A DNA stretch of 35,875 bases from Planctomycetota bacterium (GTDB lineage Bacteria > Planctomycetota > JAJSAM01 > JAJVHW01), in contig JAJFFG010000062.1 in assembly GCA_021776825.1 (NCBI GenBank), forward strand, positions 1 through 35,875, given 5' to 3'. The notes under the pieces are model-generated. The model saw nothing but the letters and a program-made list of their open reading frames with translations, was not told the origin of the DNA and made no database searches. The position numbers and the translations under genes are program-made. This document shows, one piece after another, positions 1 through 7,549 of this stretch. Position 1 is the stretch's first letter, and every line of letters starts with the position of its first letter.

Positions 1-705
1 CATCCGGCTTCCCGACTGGGTTCACGATCTCGCTCTCGCAGATCGCCCACGCTGCGCCTATCGCAGACAGAGCACCCCGAGCTCGCCGTAGATGACGGCA
101 TCGGAGAAGCGCCGCGTGCCCCGCACGGGCACCCTGTGACGTCGTCTGCTTCGCCAAATCGCAGAGCTCCTTCGGAAACCGCCGGACGTTCTCGGGGGAT
201 ACCAGGCTCACGCCACTCCCCCGCCCTTGGTCTCTTCCGAAGCGTCCCAGAAGTAGGGCTCCTTCCCTCCGCCGGCATTACCCGGCCTCAGCGGTACTAC
301 GAGCCCTTCCGACTTCCGGTCGCGCCGTCCCCTTGCGAGACGTTGCGGGCTGCGACCCCGCGCACGACCGGATCTCCCACGTTGCGCACCCATCCTTGTC
401 CGCATGCCACTCCGACTACCCCGGCGAGCTGCATCGGGTGCACCTGACGGCTGCTTCCCCGACGCGCTGCGGCCTTCCCCGTTTCTCAGGCGGGTCGGCG
501 CTCGCGACTTCACTTTCGAGGCCTGCTCAGGATTCACACGCGTTGCGGCCTGCGGACTTGCTGGACCGCCCAAGGCGGCCTGGTGTCCCCGGAGCTTCGC
601 CCCGAGCCGTTGCCGACTCCAGGCGTCCGGGTAGCTACCGTGATGAACCGTCGATTTCACGGGCAGAACTTCCATCTGCTGGATGAGTGCACCCTCGTGG
701 CGCAC
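1..705 (-). mobile_element. Group II intron remnant, truncated by the window edge
   Basis: Read on the minus strand, this begins at 705 with GTGCGCC, which fits the GUGYG 5' end of bacterial group II introns. About 490 nt of structured, GC-rich, non-coding-like sequence follow. At about 245-300 (complement) comes a block like the stretch found just before many intron reverse transcriptases (its translation reads PGNAGGGKEPYF), and then reverse transcriptase scraps. The last bases of the window read, on the minus strand, GAAGCCGGATG, which resembles the start of domain V in this intron class. The rest of domains V and VI would lie left of position 1. Known introns of this type carry a reverse transcriptase of over 400 codons; here only about 50 codons' worth remains, so this is a deletion derivative that cannot move by itself. 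Splicing by a protein acting in trans cannot be excluded. Confidence 0.68.
58..211 (-). pseudogene. Group II intron reverse transcriptase/maturase, N- and C-terminal scraps only
   Basis: A GTG at 211 (minus) opens a frame with VSLVSPENVRRFPKELCDLA, like the N-terminus of intron-encoded proteins. Within about 50 codons the sequence changes to a different frame ending VPVRGTRRFSDAVIYGELGV and a TAG at 60-58. This second part closely resembles the usual C-terminus of group II intron maturases (the RGTRRFS...GELGVL pattern). The palm with its YADD active site, the X domain, and the fingers are all absent. The two pieces are in different frames, so no fused protein could be made. The junction is near 150-170. 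The pattern fits one large internal deletion. The recognition rests on motif memory. Confidence 0.62.
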
Positions 706-727
706 TGAGAGAGTCGGGCTAGCGGCT

Positions 728-785
728 GAGCCTGAGAGGACGTGGAGCGCCTGAGCCGCCGCCTCGAGCCAGGTACGGTATGGCG
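728..785 (+). repeat. Left arm of a 58-nt inverted repeat
   Basis: These 58 nt match the reverse complement of 2174-2231 without gaps at 45 of 58 positions. The identical blocks are GAGCCTGA, GTGGAGCG, CCGCCG and, innermost, GGTACGGTATGGCG. The inner block contains TACGGT, the same sequence that lies upstream of several genes in this window. The arm starts 22 nt beyond the intron 5' end. It could be one terminal inverted repeat of a small cassette, or one of two copies of a promoter-bearing repeat. Confidence 0.6.
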
Positions 786-1216
786 TTCAGCACTGCTCGA
801 GCTACATCTCCGGCCGTTCAGGCCCGCTGACTCCGTGGGGCGAACCAGGCGGGCCCGGCCCTACCACGCCTGGTGGCGAGACTGGTGGGCCCACGACACC
901 CAGCGGTCCAAAGGAGCCGCCGCCGGGCGATCCCGAGCCGGTACTCACCCCGGAGGAGTGGGAGGAGTGGTTCCGTTTCGTCTCGGTGCCGGAGGGCGAG
1001 GGCGCTGCCGATGTCGCTGCTCTTGTCCCATCAGCGCCAGGCGGGGCCATCGAGGTAGGGTCTCCTGGGGCGGTCGCTCCGGGCGACCCTGCGAGTTGGG
1101 GGTTCGACGAGTTCGCGCCCGAGGGCGCCGTGCCACCGGGTGAGCCGGGGGCGCTAGGTCACGCGGGGGCAATGGGCGCCGGTGAACGTGGAAAGTCCTG
1201 CAGCGACTGCGGCTGA
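755..1216 (+). pseudogene. Pro/Gly-rich open frame lacking a start (5'-truncated gene)
   Basis: This frame is open from the TGA at 752-754 to a TGA at 1214-1216. There is no ATG, GTG or TTG before the GTG at 986, so the front of the gene seems lost. The translation starts with a collagen-like Gly/Pro/Thr-rich stretch (such as GEPGGPGPTTPGGETGGP). It becomes acidic and aromatic (TPEEWEEWFRFVSVPEGEG) and ends in GERGKSCSDCG. The mix of Trp, Glu and Asp with GC-rich third positions argues that this strand is the coding one. The left inverted-repeat arm overlaps its first 31 nt. The end overlaps the next gene by 35 nt. No family is recognised. Confidence 0.38.
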
Positions 1217-1706
1217 CGAGACCGACGGACGCCTGACCTCCGGGGGCTCTTCGTCAGCTCCGTCCTACGCGGAACCTCGCCGCTATCCAGCGCGGCGGAC
1301 GCTTGCGGATTGGCTGCGACTCCCAGCGATTCTCGGCGTGTTCTTGTTCGTCGCTGCGCCTGAGGCACGCCAAGAAGTCATCGTCGCTTCAACGAGAGAA
1401 GAGATCGGCGCGAGGCCGCCGTGGAGAATTCGCCGCGCGTACCGATTCCGTTTGGACTGCTCGAACCAATCGGTGGTTCAGGCCGCGCGTCGGCAACCGA
1501 TTCAGGTGCTTGACCCGAAGTACTACTTCTACACGCAGCTTCAGCGGAGCCCGGTGTTCGAGTGGCTCGGCCTCGAGTACGGACACGAGTCCACAGCCGA
1601 GTTCCCGGGGTGCGAGCCGGAGCCGGAGTTGGAGATTCCGTCCTTGCTTCGGTTCAAACCGGTGCTCGAAAAGCCCGATCCATGGGCGGGTTGGCTCGAC
1701 GACTGA
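1182..1706 (+). CDS. Hypothetical 174-aa protein with one possible membrane segment
   Basis: Starting at GTG 1182, the frame reads about 45 polar residues, then a hydrophobic stretch around residues 47-60 (LPAILGVFLFVAAPEA). A basic region follows, then an aromatic and acidic C-terminal half (PKYYFYTQLQRSPVFEWLG, and later EPEPELEIPSLL), ending WAGWLDD. Third positions are GC-rich through the C-terminal half, which supports coding. No clear Shine-Dalgarno precedes 1182 and the exact start is uncertain. It lies inside the segment framed by the 58-nt inverted repeat. It is not a transposase by any motif visible here, and no function can be assigned. Confidence 0.45.
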   Translation: MNVESPAATAADETDGRLTSGGSSSAPSYAEPRRYPARRTLADWLRLPAILGVFLFVAAPEARQEVIVASTREEIGARPPWRIRRAYRFRLDCSNQSVVQAARRQPIQVLDPKYYFYTQLQRSPVFEWLGLEYGHESTAEFPGCEPEPELEIPSLLRFKPVLEKPDPWAGWLDD

Positions 1707-1721
1707 GTCGCGCGAGATACT

Positions 1722-1741
1722 GAACCCGGTTCGATTCTTCG
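1722..1741 (+). repeat. Short dispersed repeat, copy 1
   Basis: The sequence GAACCCGGTTCGATTCTTCG is 18/20 identical to 1863-1882 in the same orientation. It lies just after the stop of the 174-aa gene. The core resembles the GGGTCAGGTTC-type repeats common in many environmental bacterial genomes. Confidence 0.5.
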
Positions 1742-1757
1742 CCCCGCAATGTGACGT

Positions 1758-2072
1758 TCAGGGTCTCGGACCCGTCCCCCTCTCAGAGGACGTCCGATGC
1801 GCCGCAGACATCCGCGCGACTACCCGGGCGCGTGGTTGCACGTCACCAACAGTAGGAATGCGGAACCCGGTCAGATTCTTCGGAGTGACGCGGCTGGCTG
1901 GAGGGAGCCGAGGAACCTGACCGGGTTCCGAATCTCGGCGCGGCGTCTCGCGCGGCATCGCCTCGCCACCCGGATCTCTCACGTGCCGGGCGAATAGGGC
2001 GGCCCCGCCCACCGCGCCGAGGAGCGCGAGCACCATGGCGGCACCGAGCAGGCGACCGTCGGTCATAGCCAT
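1758..2072 (-). CDS. Small hypothetical membrane protein, C-terminus made of repeat sequence
   Basis: From ATG 2072 (minus) the frame gives MAMTDGRLLGAAMVLALLGA, one clear hydrophobic segment at about residues 8-28, then a polar Arg/Pro-rich tail. TAGGAT lies about 15 nt upstream, and a TACGGT motif at 2185-2180 is about 110 nt upstream. Beyond about residue 55 the frame runs into the GGTCAGATTC repeats (…KNLTGFRI), so the original C-terminus has probably been replaced or extended by repeat sequence. A single-pass anchor is a fair guess for topology. No family is recognised. A downstream ATG at 2066 is an alternative start. Confidence 0.35.
   Translation of the reverse strand: MAMTDGRLLGAAMVLALLGAVGGAALFARHVRDPGGEAMPRETPRRDSEPGQVPRLPPASRVTPKNLTGFRIPTVGDVQPRARVVARMSAAHRTSSERGTGPRP
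1861..1930. repeat. Inverted repeat with CGGAACCCGGTCAG arms
   Basis: A perfect 14-nt inverted repeat: CGGAACCCGGTCAG at 1861-1874 and its reverse complement at 1917-1930, with 42 nt between. The left arm is also copy 2 of the repeat at 1722. It could form a hairpin in RNA or be a REP-like pair. It overlaps the 3' part of the small minus-strand frame 1758-2072. Confidence 0.6.
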
Positions 2073-2173
2073 TCGGCCGATCCTACTCGGGGTGGCCGCA
2101 CGGAACGGGGACGTGACAGGCGCTCGCAGCCACCGGGTCCATCCGGTTCTGCCCGGACCCGCGTCTCCGTCAG

Positions 2174-2231
2174 CGCCATACCGTACCAGGCCCAAGTCGG
2201 CGGTCTGACCGCTCCACTTCGTATCAGGCTC
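2174..2231 (-). repeat. Right arm of the 58-nt inverted repeat
   Basis: This is the partner of 728-785, in opposite orientation, 78% identical and without gaps. Read on the minus strand it runs inward toward the small membrane gene and contains TACGGT at 2185-2180. A shorter related core, CTGGTACGGTGTGGCG, recurs on the minus strand at 22656-22641. Confidence 0.6.
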
Positions 2232-2343
2232 CGCGTTGCGTTGGTCGCGCAGGTACAGGTGTCAGGACGCCCGTCGCCTTAGCGAACCCCTGCGCCTGCA
2301 GTTCGTTCACAGACCCGTTACCTGTGCGCGGCGCTCCACCCTC

Positions 2344-2349
2344 TATCCT
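2344..2349 (+). promoter_or_regulatory. Candidate -10 element of the HEAT-repeat gene
   Basis: TATCCT lies 25 nt upstream of the ATG at 2375 and 15 nt before a GGAG Shine-Dalgarno. No convincing -35 is seen. It fits the TANNNT pattern found before other genes here. Confidence 0.35.
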
Positions 2350-2374
2350 GCAAGGGCGCGGTTCGGAGATCGGG

Positions 2375-5300
2375 ATGCTGGCGAAACTCTCAGGGCTCCT
2401 TCTGGCGTTGATGCTGCTGGCATCCGCGCCGAGCACGGCTGCGGCTCGCGCCGACGAGCTGTCGCTCGAGGAGACGTTCACGCGCACGGCGGGCGTCACG
2501 GGCCACGTCTACCAGGCGGGTCGTGACCTGCTGGTCGCGCAACGTAGCGAACGCGCGATTGCGCTGTTTCGCGAGCGAGCCACGTCCGAGGACCAGCGGC
2601 AGGCGCTGCTCGCGAAGGCGCTCCTCCTACGGATCGACAATCCGATGCGCGTCGAGGTGCTCCAGGCCGCCCTGCGTAACTGGCACCCGGAGATCACGCG
2701 CCGTCATCCCGACGTCGACCAGGCCGTCGTCCGTTTCCAGCGCAAGGACAAGCGCGGCAGCCCCATCGAGACGCGCGAGGTGGTGTTCTCCGACTTCACC
2801 GCGCCGCTGGTGGCGGACCTGCTCTACGAGGCCGGCGGCAACGTCCCCGGGATCAGCGTCCGCAACGCCGCGTTCGTCGCCGGGCACATGCACAACGCAA
2901 CGCTGATCGACCCCGTTCTCCACGCCATCGGCCACTGGACCGACTACGAGATGAGGGAGCAGACCGGCGGAGCTCTGGCGCTGTTCGGTCCCGTCGCCGC
3001 ACCGGCGTTCCGCGAACTCATCGAGCGCGAGGACCCTGCCGACGGCCGCGCATTGCACCTACTCCGTCAGAAACAACGCCACGCCGCCCGCGCGCTGGCC
3101 GTCATCGGAGACGCCGCTGCCGTCCCGGTCCTGGCCGCCAGACTGCCCGTGACGCGTGATCGCGATCTCGCCCCCGAGTACGCCCGCGCGCTCGCTGCGC
3201 TCGACGCCGAGGCCGCCGCGCCGGTCCTCCTCGGTGAGCTCGTGCGGATCGCCGACGAGTTGCGCGGTGACCCGCGCCGGCCCTTCCGCCGCGGCGATGG
3301 CGTCGGCTACGAGGTCCTGCGCGACGTGCTCCTCTCGACCGGGGGAGCTGCGCTCCGCGAGGTCGAGCGCGACACGCCACGAACGTTCAGCGCGCGACTG
3401 ATCTGCGATGCGCTCCGCTGGGAGCTCGGGACGCCCGACGAGGCGGCGACGTTCTACGCGTCGGTCGCGAAGGCGTCCGCGTCGAGCCGCGGAGCGTTCG
3501 GCTTCGGAGGTCCTTGGGGCGACGAGGAGCCCGCCCCCGATGAGATCGGCCGCGAACTGTTCTGGCGGGGCTGGTACCGGGACACGTCGACGCAGCTCCC
3601 CAGCGAGCCGCCGCGGCCTCTGCTGCGCGAGGCCGCGTGGGTGGCCGGGCGCGAGTCGTTCGTGATCGCGCTCGCTCGTCACTCGGACGCCATCGACCGC
3701 GACCTCGTCGCGCGCACGCTCACCGGTCCGTGGGCCGGACGCCCGCCACGCGACGTCCTGATCGCGCTTGCGGAGACCGCCGGCCCGGAGACGTTGAGCG
3801 TTTGCGACGAGCTGGTGCGGAATGAGCACACGCGCGACTTCGGAGGCGTGGTGGAAGCCCTGCTCCTCCACGGCGATGCGACCGGGACGGACGCCCTCGA
3901 TCACATGATCGGTCGCGAGACGAAGTCCCGTACCCCAGAGGCGTACGCCGTCGCCGAGGCGATCCCGCTCGCGCGTCTCGTCCGCGACGTACTGCGCGGC
4001 GAGTCCACGCCCCACGACCTACTGAAGCACGAGACACCATCGGTCCGACTCGTGGCTGCCCGTGCCCTGGCGAGACGCGGCGACGCCGCGGGGCACGACG
4101 TGCTGGTGGCGGCGATCTTCGACGACAAGCAGCGCAGCTACTCAGCCCTCCGCGATGACCTTCTGCGCACGGGCGCCGTACCCGACGGCCTGGCCGACGG
4201 CGACGAACGACACCAGGTCCTCGCGGCTGCACTCACGGCGCGTCTGGCGGACCGCGAGGGCGCGCAACGCATCGATGCCGCGCTCAGCCGGGCTTACCCG
4301 CACACGGGCAGCATCCTGGGGCCGCAGCTCGGTGACTTCGTCGCGGCCGGCCGACAGGTGGCCGACGAGGTCGGCGCCCCCGCCCGGACGCTGTTCGAAG
4401 AGCACGCACTGTTCGGCCCCTCGGGGCGCGTCGCGCTGTTCGCACTGGCAGCGCTTTCCGATGAGCGGTCGATCCCCGTGGTACTGCGCGTGGCGCGTGG
4501 CGGCAACAGCGACGCCGCGGAGGCACTACGCCTCCTCGGACCAAAGGGGATCGCCGCGGCGGCAACGGTGCCCCCGCCGAACCCGGAGCTCCCCGAGTAC
4601 GGCGGTCGCGCCGGACGCCACCTCGTGGCCACCGAGGCCCTCGGCGACGAGGAGTCTGGGCTGCCGAAACTGCTCGAGGGCTTCCGCGAGGCGCAGCCCG
4701 GCATGGACGACCGGAAGGCGTTCGATCAGTGGCGCGAGCGACAGGTCCGTTACCTGAAGATCGCGGCAACTCGCGAGGATCCCGAGCTCCTGGAGCCGAC
4801 GCTCGCGCTGCTGGAGACCCACGGACGCGACCGCCAGCTTCGCCGCGAGGCAATCCGGGCACTCCAGCGCCAGCGCGACGACCGCATCGCGCCCGCGTGC
4901 GTCCCCTGGCTCTCCGTCGAGTCCCACGAAGACGCCGACATCCGTCGCGTGCTGTTCGCGCAGCTCGGACTCGCGGCGCCGGCGTACGTGCTCGACGTGG
5001 CGAAGACGGTGGAGGCGCCCGAACCGCATCGCTGGCTGCTCCACCACGCCGCGAAGATGGCGGCGGGCGCGACGAACGTCTCCGCCAAGGATCGCAGTCG
5101 GATCGCGGAAGCCCTTCGCCCACTCCTCTCCCACGAGTCGAAGAAGATCCGCGGCGGCGCCGCGTACGACCTGATCTCGCTGCACCTGAAACGCCCCGCG
5201 GAGGAGCGAGACGACGCCGATCGACTGGCGGTGATCACGTACGTGGCGACGGAGCGAGGCCCGTACCACATGGTGACCGGCTCGTTGACCGAGCACCGCG

Positions 5301-5863
5301 TCGAAGGCGCCCGCGACGCGATCCTCACGTCCTACCGCGCCGCGCCGAGCCGTGGACTGCTCAGCGCTCTCGCCCAGCTCGAGATCGCCGAGGCGACGCC
5401 GGACGTGATCGCCGAACTCGAACTGCGTCTCGCCGAGCGCGCCGCGCTGGACAAGCCGCCACAGTTCCGGATCTTCGAGTTGCAGATTCTCGCGCAGCTG
5501 AGCGATGCCGGTCGCGCGCGTGTTCTCGAGGTGCTCCAGAGCGACGCGCCGCGCGATGTGCGCATCGGGGCCCTCGGAGCCTGCGGACAGGCCGCCATGC
5601 CGGAGGCATTCGACGCGGCGCTCGCGCTGTTCACAGAGCTGCGAGCACTCGACGAGCGGAACGAGGTCGAGAAGCGTGGGTTCCAAGGTCTGCCGTACAC
5701 ACTGGCGAAGCTGGACCCGCGCCGCGCCCACGTCGAGCTGACGCGCCTACTCGTCGACGCGACGGATCGAAATCTCGTCGAATCGCTGGCAGGCGCGAGA
5801 GCGTGGGTCCGGCAAACGCACCCCGAGGTCGTGGACGCGCAGCCCGAGCTCGACGGCGAGTGA
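2375..5863 (+). CDS. Secreted HEAT-repeat protein, 1162 aa
   Basis: The start at 2375 is preferred because GGAG lies 6 nt upstream and a signal peptide follows at once (MLAKLSGLLLALMLLASAPS, likely cleavage near residues 24-28). Starting earlier would bury it. The rest is a long alpha-helical array of about 30-40-residue units with the A-A-R-A-L-A-like spacing of HEAT/PBS-lyase repeats (for example HAARALAVIGDAAAVPVLAA and VRLVAARALARRGDAAGHDV). No catalytic motif or membrane anchor is visible. Such superhelices usually act as protein-binding scaffolds; an envelope or periplasmic scaffold is inferred. It appears to be a single-gene unit. The C-terminus (AQPELDGE) is acidic. No exact family is recognised. 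Confidence 0.85.
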   Translation: MLAKLSGLLLALMLLASAPSTAAARADELSLEETFTRTAGVTGHVYQAGRDLLVAQRSERAIALFRERATSEDQRQALLAKALLLRIDNPMRVEVLQAALRNWHPEITRRHPDVDQAVVRFQRKDKRGSPIETREVVFSDFTAPLVADLLYEAGGNVPGISVRNAAFVAGHMHNATLIDPVLHAIGHWTDYEMREQTGGALALFGPVAAPAFRELIEREDPADGRALHLLRQKQRHAARALAVIGDAAAVPVLAARLPVTRDRDLAPEYARALAALDAEAAAPVLLGELVRIADELRGDPRRPFRRGDGVGYEVLRDVLLSTGGAALREVERDTPRTFSARLICDALRWELGTPDEAATFYASVAKASASSRGAFGFGGPWGDEEPAPDEIGRELFWRGWYRDTSTQLPSEPPRPLLREAAWVAGRESFVIALARHSDAIDRDLVARTLTGPWAGRPPRDVLIALAETAGPETLSVCDELVRNEHTRDFGGVVEALLLHGDATGTDALDHMIGRETKSRTPEAYAVAEAIPLARLVRDVLRGESTPHDLLKHETPSVRLVAARALARRGDAAGHDVLVAAIFDDKQRSYSALRDDLLRTGAVPDGLADGDERHQVLAAALTARLADREGAQRIDAALSRAYPHTGSILGPQLGDFVAAGRQVADEVGAPARTLFEEHALFGPSGRVALFALAALSDERSIPVVLRVARGGNSDAAEALRLLGPKGIAAAATVPPPNPELPEYGGRAGRHLVATEALGDEESGLPKLLEGFREAQPGMDDRKAFDQWRERQVRYLKIAATREDPELLEPTLALLETHGRDRQLRREAIRALQRQRDDRIAPACVPWLSVESHEDADIRRVLFAQLGLAAPAYVLDVAKTVEAPEPHRWLLHHAAKMAAGATNVSAKDRSRIAEALRPLLSHESKKIRGGAAYDLISLHLKRPAEERDDADRLAVITYVATERGPYHMVTGSLTEHRVEGARDAILTSYRAAPSRGLLSALAQLEIAEATPDVIAELELRLAERAALDKPPQFRIFELQILAQLSDAGRARVLEVLQSDAPRDVRIGALGACGQAAMPEAFDAALALFTELRALDERNEVEKRGFQGLPYTLAKLDPRRAHVELTRLLVDATDRNLVESLAGARAWVRQTHPEVVDAQPELDGE

Positions 5864-6045
5864 CGTGATCGTCGTGCTCGCGACGCGCGCGGTGCCGTCT
5901 CCGCCGGAGACCGCCCGGCGGGACCTCGACACGAGAGCGTCGCGAGCGAGGGGAGTCGGCGCGGCCACGAGGGCGAGTGGTCGGATCGCCTGAAGGGCCT
6001 CGAGAACGTCGTTGCGAATGCCGATGCGGGAGGTGAGGACGCCAG

Positions 6046-6504
6046 TTGACCGCGCCACGCATCACGATTCCGCCACCACCGCGCCGCCCGGTGCGAGCCG
6101 GTCCATCGGTCTGGGCCGTCCGGCTCGGCAAGGGGCTCGTGGCGCTCGCGGCCCTGCTGGCGCTCGTCTGGTGCGCCCTGCCCGATCACGCTCCGTTTCC
6201 GAAGCGGGTCTGGATCGACGCCGCGGAGCTGTCGCGCGCCGGGAGCGGAACGACGATCACCTCGACGCGAGATGCACCGGCCGGCCTCGCGATCCCGGAT
6301 TGGATCTGCTGTGCATCCGGGGGCGCCGCGGGCGTACCGCCGACGCACCTGTGGCTCTGGGAGGGACCGAGCCTGAAGCGCGAGATCGGCGAGGCGGCCG
6401 TAGGGCTGGTCGCCACGCGCTTCTGTGGGCGCCGCGGACGTCACCATCGCACCGGGCGCGAGGTCGTCGACGGCGACACGTGCTGGCTCGAGTTCGCGTC
6501 CTGA
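6046..6504 (+). CDS. Hypothetical membrane-anchored protein, 152 aa
   Basis: The frame opens with TTG at 6046. GAGG 7 nt upstream supports this unusual start; a GTG at 6091 has no such site. A Pro-rich cytoplasmic start is followed by one membrane segment at about residues 29-46 (GLVALAALLALVWCALPDH). The soluble part has three cysteines close together (PDWICCAS and later TRFCG, DTCWLEF), which could form disulfides outside the membrane. It ends LEFAS. No domain is recognised. It sits between the HEAT protein and the leucine-rich-repeat gene, all on the plus strand and with gaps of about 200 nt, so it is probably transcribed separately. Confidence 0.6.
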   Translation: MTAPRITIPPPPRRPVRAGPSVWAVRLGKGLVALAALLALVWCALPDHAPFPKRVWIDAAELSRAGSGTTITSTRDAPAGLAIPDWICCASGGAAGVPPTHLWLWEGPSLKREIGEAAVGLVATRFCGRRGRHHRTGREVVDGDTCWLEFAS

Positions 6505-6723
6505 CGCGGAGCCTCGGCGCCAGGAATCGCGCGGATTGCGATGTCACCTTCGACGCTCTCGCACGTCCCCCTAATGGGCGGGCGGGGGCCCGGTGGGTGA
6601 AACGCGGGGGCGGCGATCGCGAACCCGCCGCGCTCCCGCACCAGGTGACGTCGTTCGAGATTCTGGGAATCGCTCCGCGCCCTCAGCGCACACCCTCGTG
6701 AACGCCGCACCACGGAGGCCACC

Positions 6724-7161
6724 ATGCGCCCGACCGTCGCCCTGCTCGCCCTGCTGCTCGTCCCCACTGCCTACGGGTCTGTCGGACTGACGCCGCCAGC
6801 CGCGGCCGCTGAGGACAACGCCGCTGAGGGCAAAGCCGCCAAGGACGAGGCGCCGCCCCTCGTCACCACGGTCGACGAGGCGAACGCCGTCGCGGCCGAC
6901 GCTCGTCACGTGCGCCTGCGCCTGCACCACGAGACGGGGGCTGACGTCCTGGCCGCGCTCGCCTCACGCATCCCGTCGATCACGGAGCTCGACATCTCGA
7001 GCCCGGGCAACAAGATCCAGCACCGGTCGCTCGAGCTGCTCGAGTCGTTCCCGAAGCTGCGCAAGCTGACGCTCACCGGCGATCCGTTCCTCTACGACAA
7101 GGACTTCACGGCGCTCGGGCGTCTGGAGGGTCTGCGCTGGCTACGCATGGCGTTGCCGTGA
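6724..7161 (+). CDS. Secreted leucine-rich-repeat protein, N-terminal part ended by in-frame TGA
   Basis: ATG 6724 follows ACGGAGG by 4 nt. Residues 1-30 are a signal peptide (MRPTVALLALLLVPTAYG...). After an Ala/Glu/Lys linker come leucine-rich-repeat units: SITELDISSPGNKI, KLRKLTLTGDPF and GLRWLRMALP. The frame then meets TGA at 7159-7161. The same frame continues past the stop with another repeat and a helical tail up to 7491 (see the next entry), so the gene looks like one protein of about 255 aa interrupted by a nonsense codon. If the stop is real the product is 145 aa, lacking its last repeat and tail. Function is unknown beyond likely protein binding outside the cytoplasm. Confidence 0.7.
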   Translation: MRPTVALLALLLVPTAYGSVGLTPPAAAAEDNAAEGKAAKDEAPPLVTTVDEANAVAADARHVRLRLHHETGADVLAALASRIPSITELDISSPGNKIQHRSLELLESFPKLRKLTLTGDPFLYDKDFTALGRLEGLRWLRMALP

Positions 7162-7203
7162 CCGAACTTCAACGACGCCAGGCTGGCGTCACTCGGAGGG
7201 CTC

Positions 7204-7491
7204 GTGAATCTCGAGCACCTTGACATGCGCGGCTGCCGGGGTGATCCCGAGGAGCTCGAACGGAAGATCTGGTCGGCCGTCCGCACCGAGCGCGAGCGCC
7301 GGGCCGGCGCACCGGAGCCGGAGCCGGAGACCGACGACAGCGCCGCGCGCGAGGCCGCGGCTCGGCGACTCGAGGAGGCCGCCGCGCGGCTCGAAGCCGC
7401 GATGCAGAAGCTCCGGGAGCAGCTGAACAAACTGCGCCTTGAAGCCGAGAAGCTCCGCCGCGAAGCCGAGCGTCAGCGATCCGGGGACTAG
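7204..7491 (+). CDS. C-terminal part of the leucine-rich-repeat protein, beyond the in-frame TGA
   Basis: This is in the same frame as the preceding gene. The codons between 7162 and 7203 read PNFNDARLASLGGL, a normal leucine-rich-repeat step, so translation was once continuous. The part from GTG 7204 (NLEHLDMRGC) could only be made by reinitiation or readthrough. It continues into an acidic stretch (EPEPETDD) and then a Glu/Arg/Leu heptad region (residues 40-95, EEAAARLEAAMQKLREQLNK) that should form a coiled coil. There is no good Shine-Dalgarno at 7204. The stop TAG at 7489-7491 is supplied by a CTAG-ended repeat element. Confidence 0.55.
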   Translation: MNLEHLDMRGCRGDPEELERKIWSAVRTERERRAGAPEPEPETDDSAAREAAARRLEEAAARLEAAMQKLREQLNKLRLEAEKLRREAERQRSGD

Positions 7492-7549
7492 CAGCCTGTC
7501 GGAGTTACGGCCTCGCCGTGCCACGCCGGTTGGCGCGACAGCCTGCTAG
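7488..7549 (+). repeat. CTAG-ended palindromic element, copy A
   Basis: A 62-nt element starting CTAGCAGCCTGTCG and ending CGACAGCCTGCTAG, so its ends are a 13/14 inverted repeat. It is 55/62 identical, without gaps, to the reverse complement of 28248-28309. Its first four bases include the TAG stop of the leucine-rich-repeat gene. It could act as a transcription terminator hairpin. Confidence 0.75.

Noticed and set aside
208..705. 165-codon minus-strand frame starting exactly at GTGCGCC
   Set aside because: It is the 5' RNA region of the group II intron read as protein. The translation is Arg/Gly-rich and has no protein-like pattern except the short stretch before the maturase.
5747..6058. 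103-codon minus-strand frame (MARSTGVLTSRIGIRNDVLEA...)
   Set aside because: Its 3' half overlaps the end of the HEAT gene. It has no Shine-Dalgarno, and the plus-strand genes on both sides explain the region better.
7159..7161. Selenocysteine or general TGA recoding in the leucine-rich-repeat gene
   Set aside because: Other genes in the window end in TGA, no SECIS-like hairpin was noticed after it, and leucine-rich repeats do not call for selenocysteine here.
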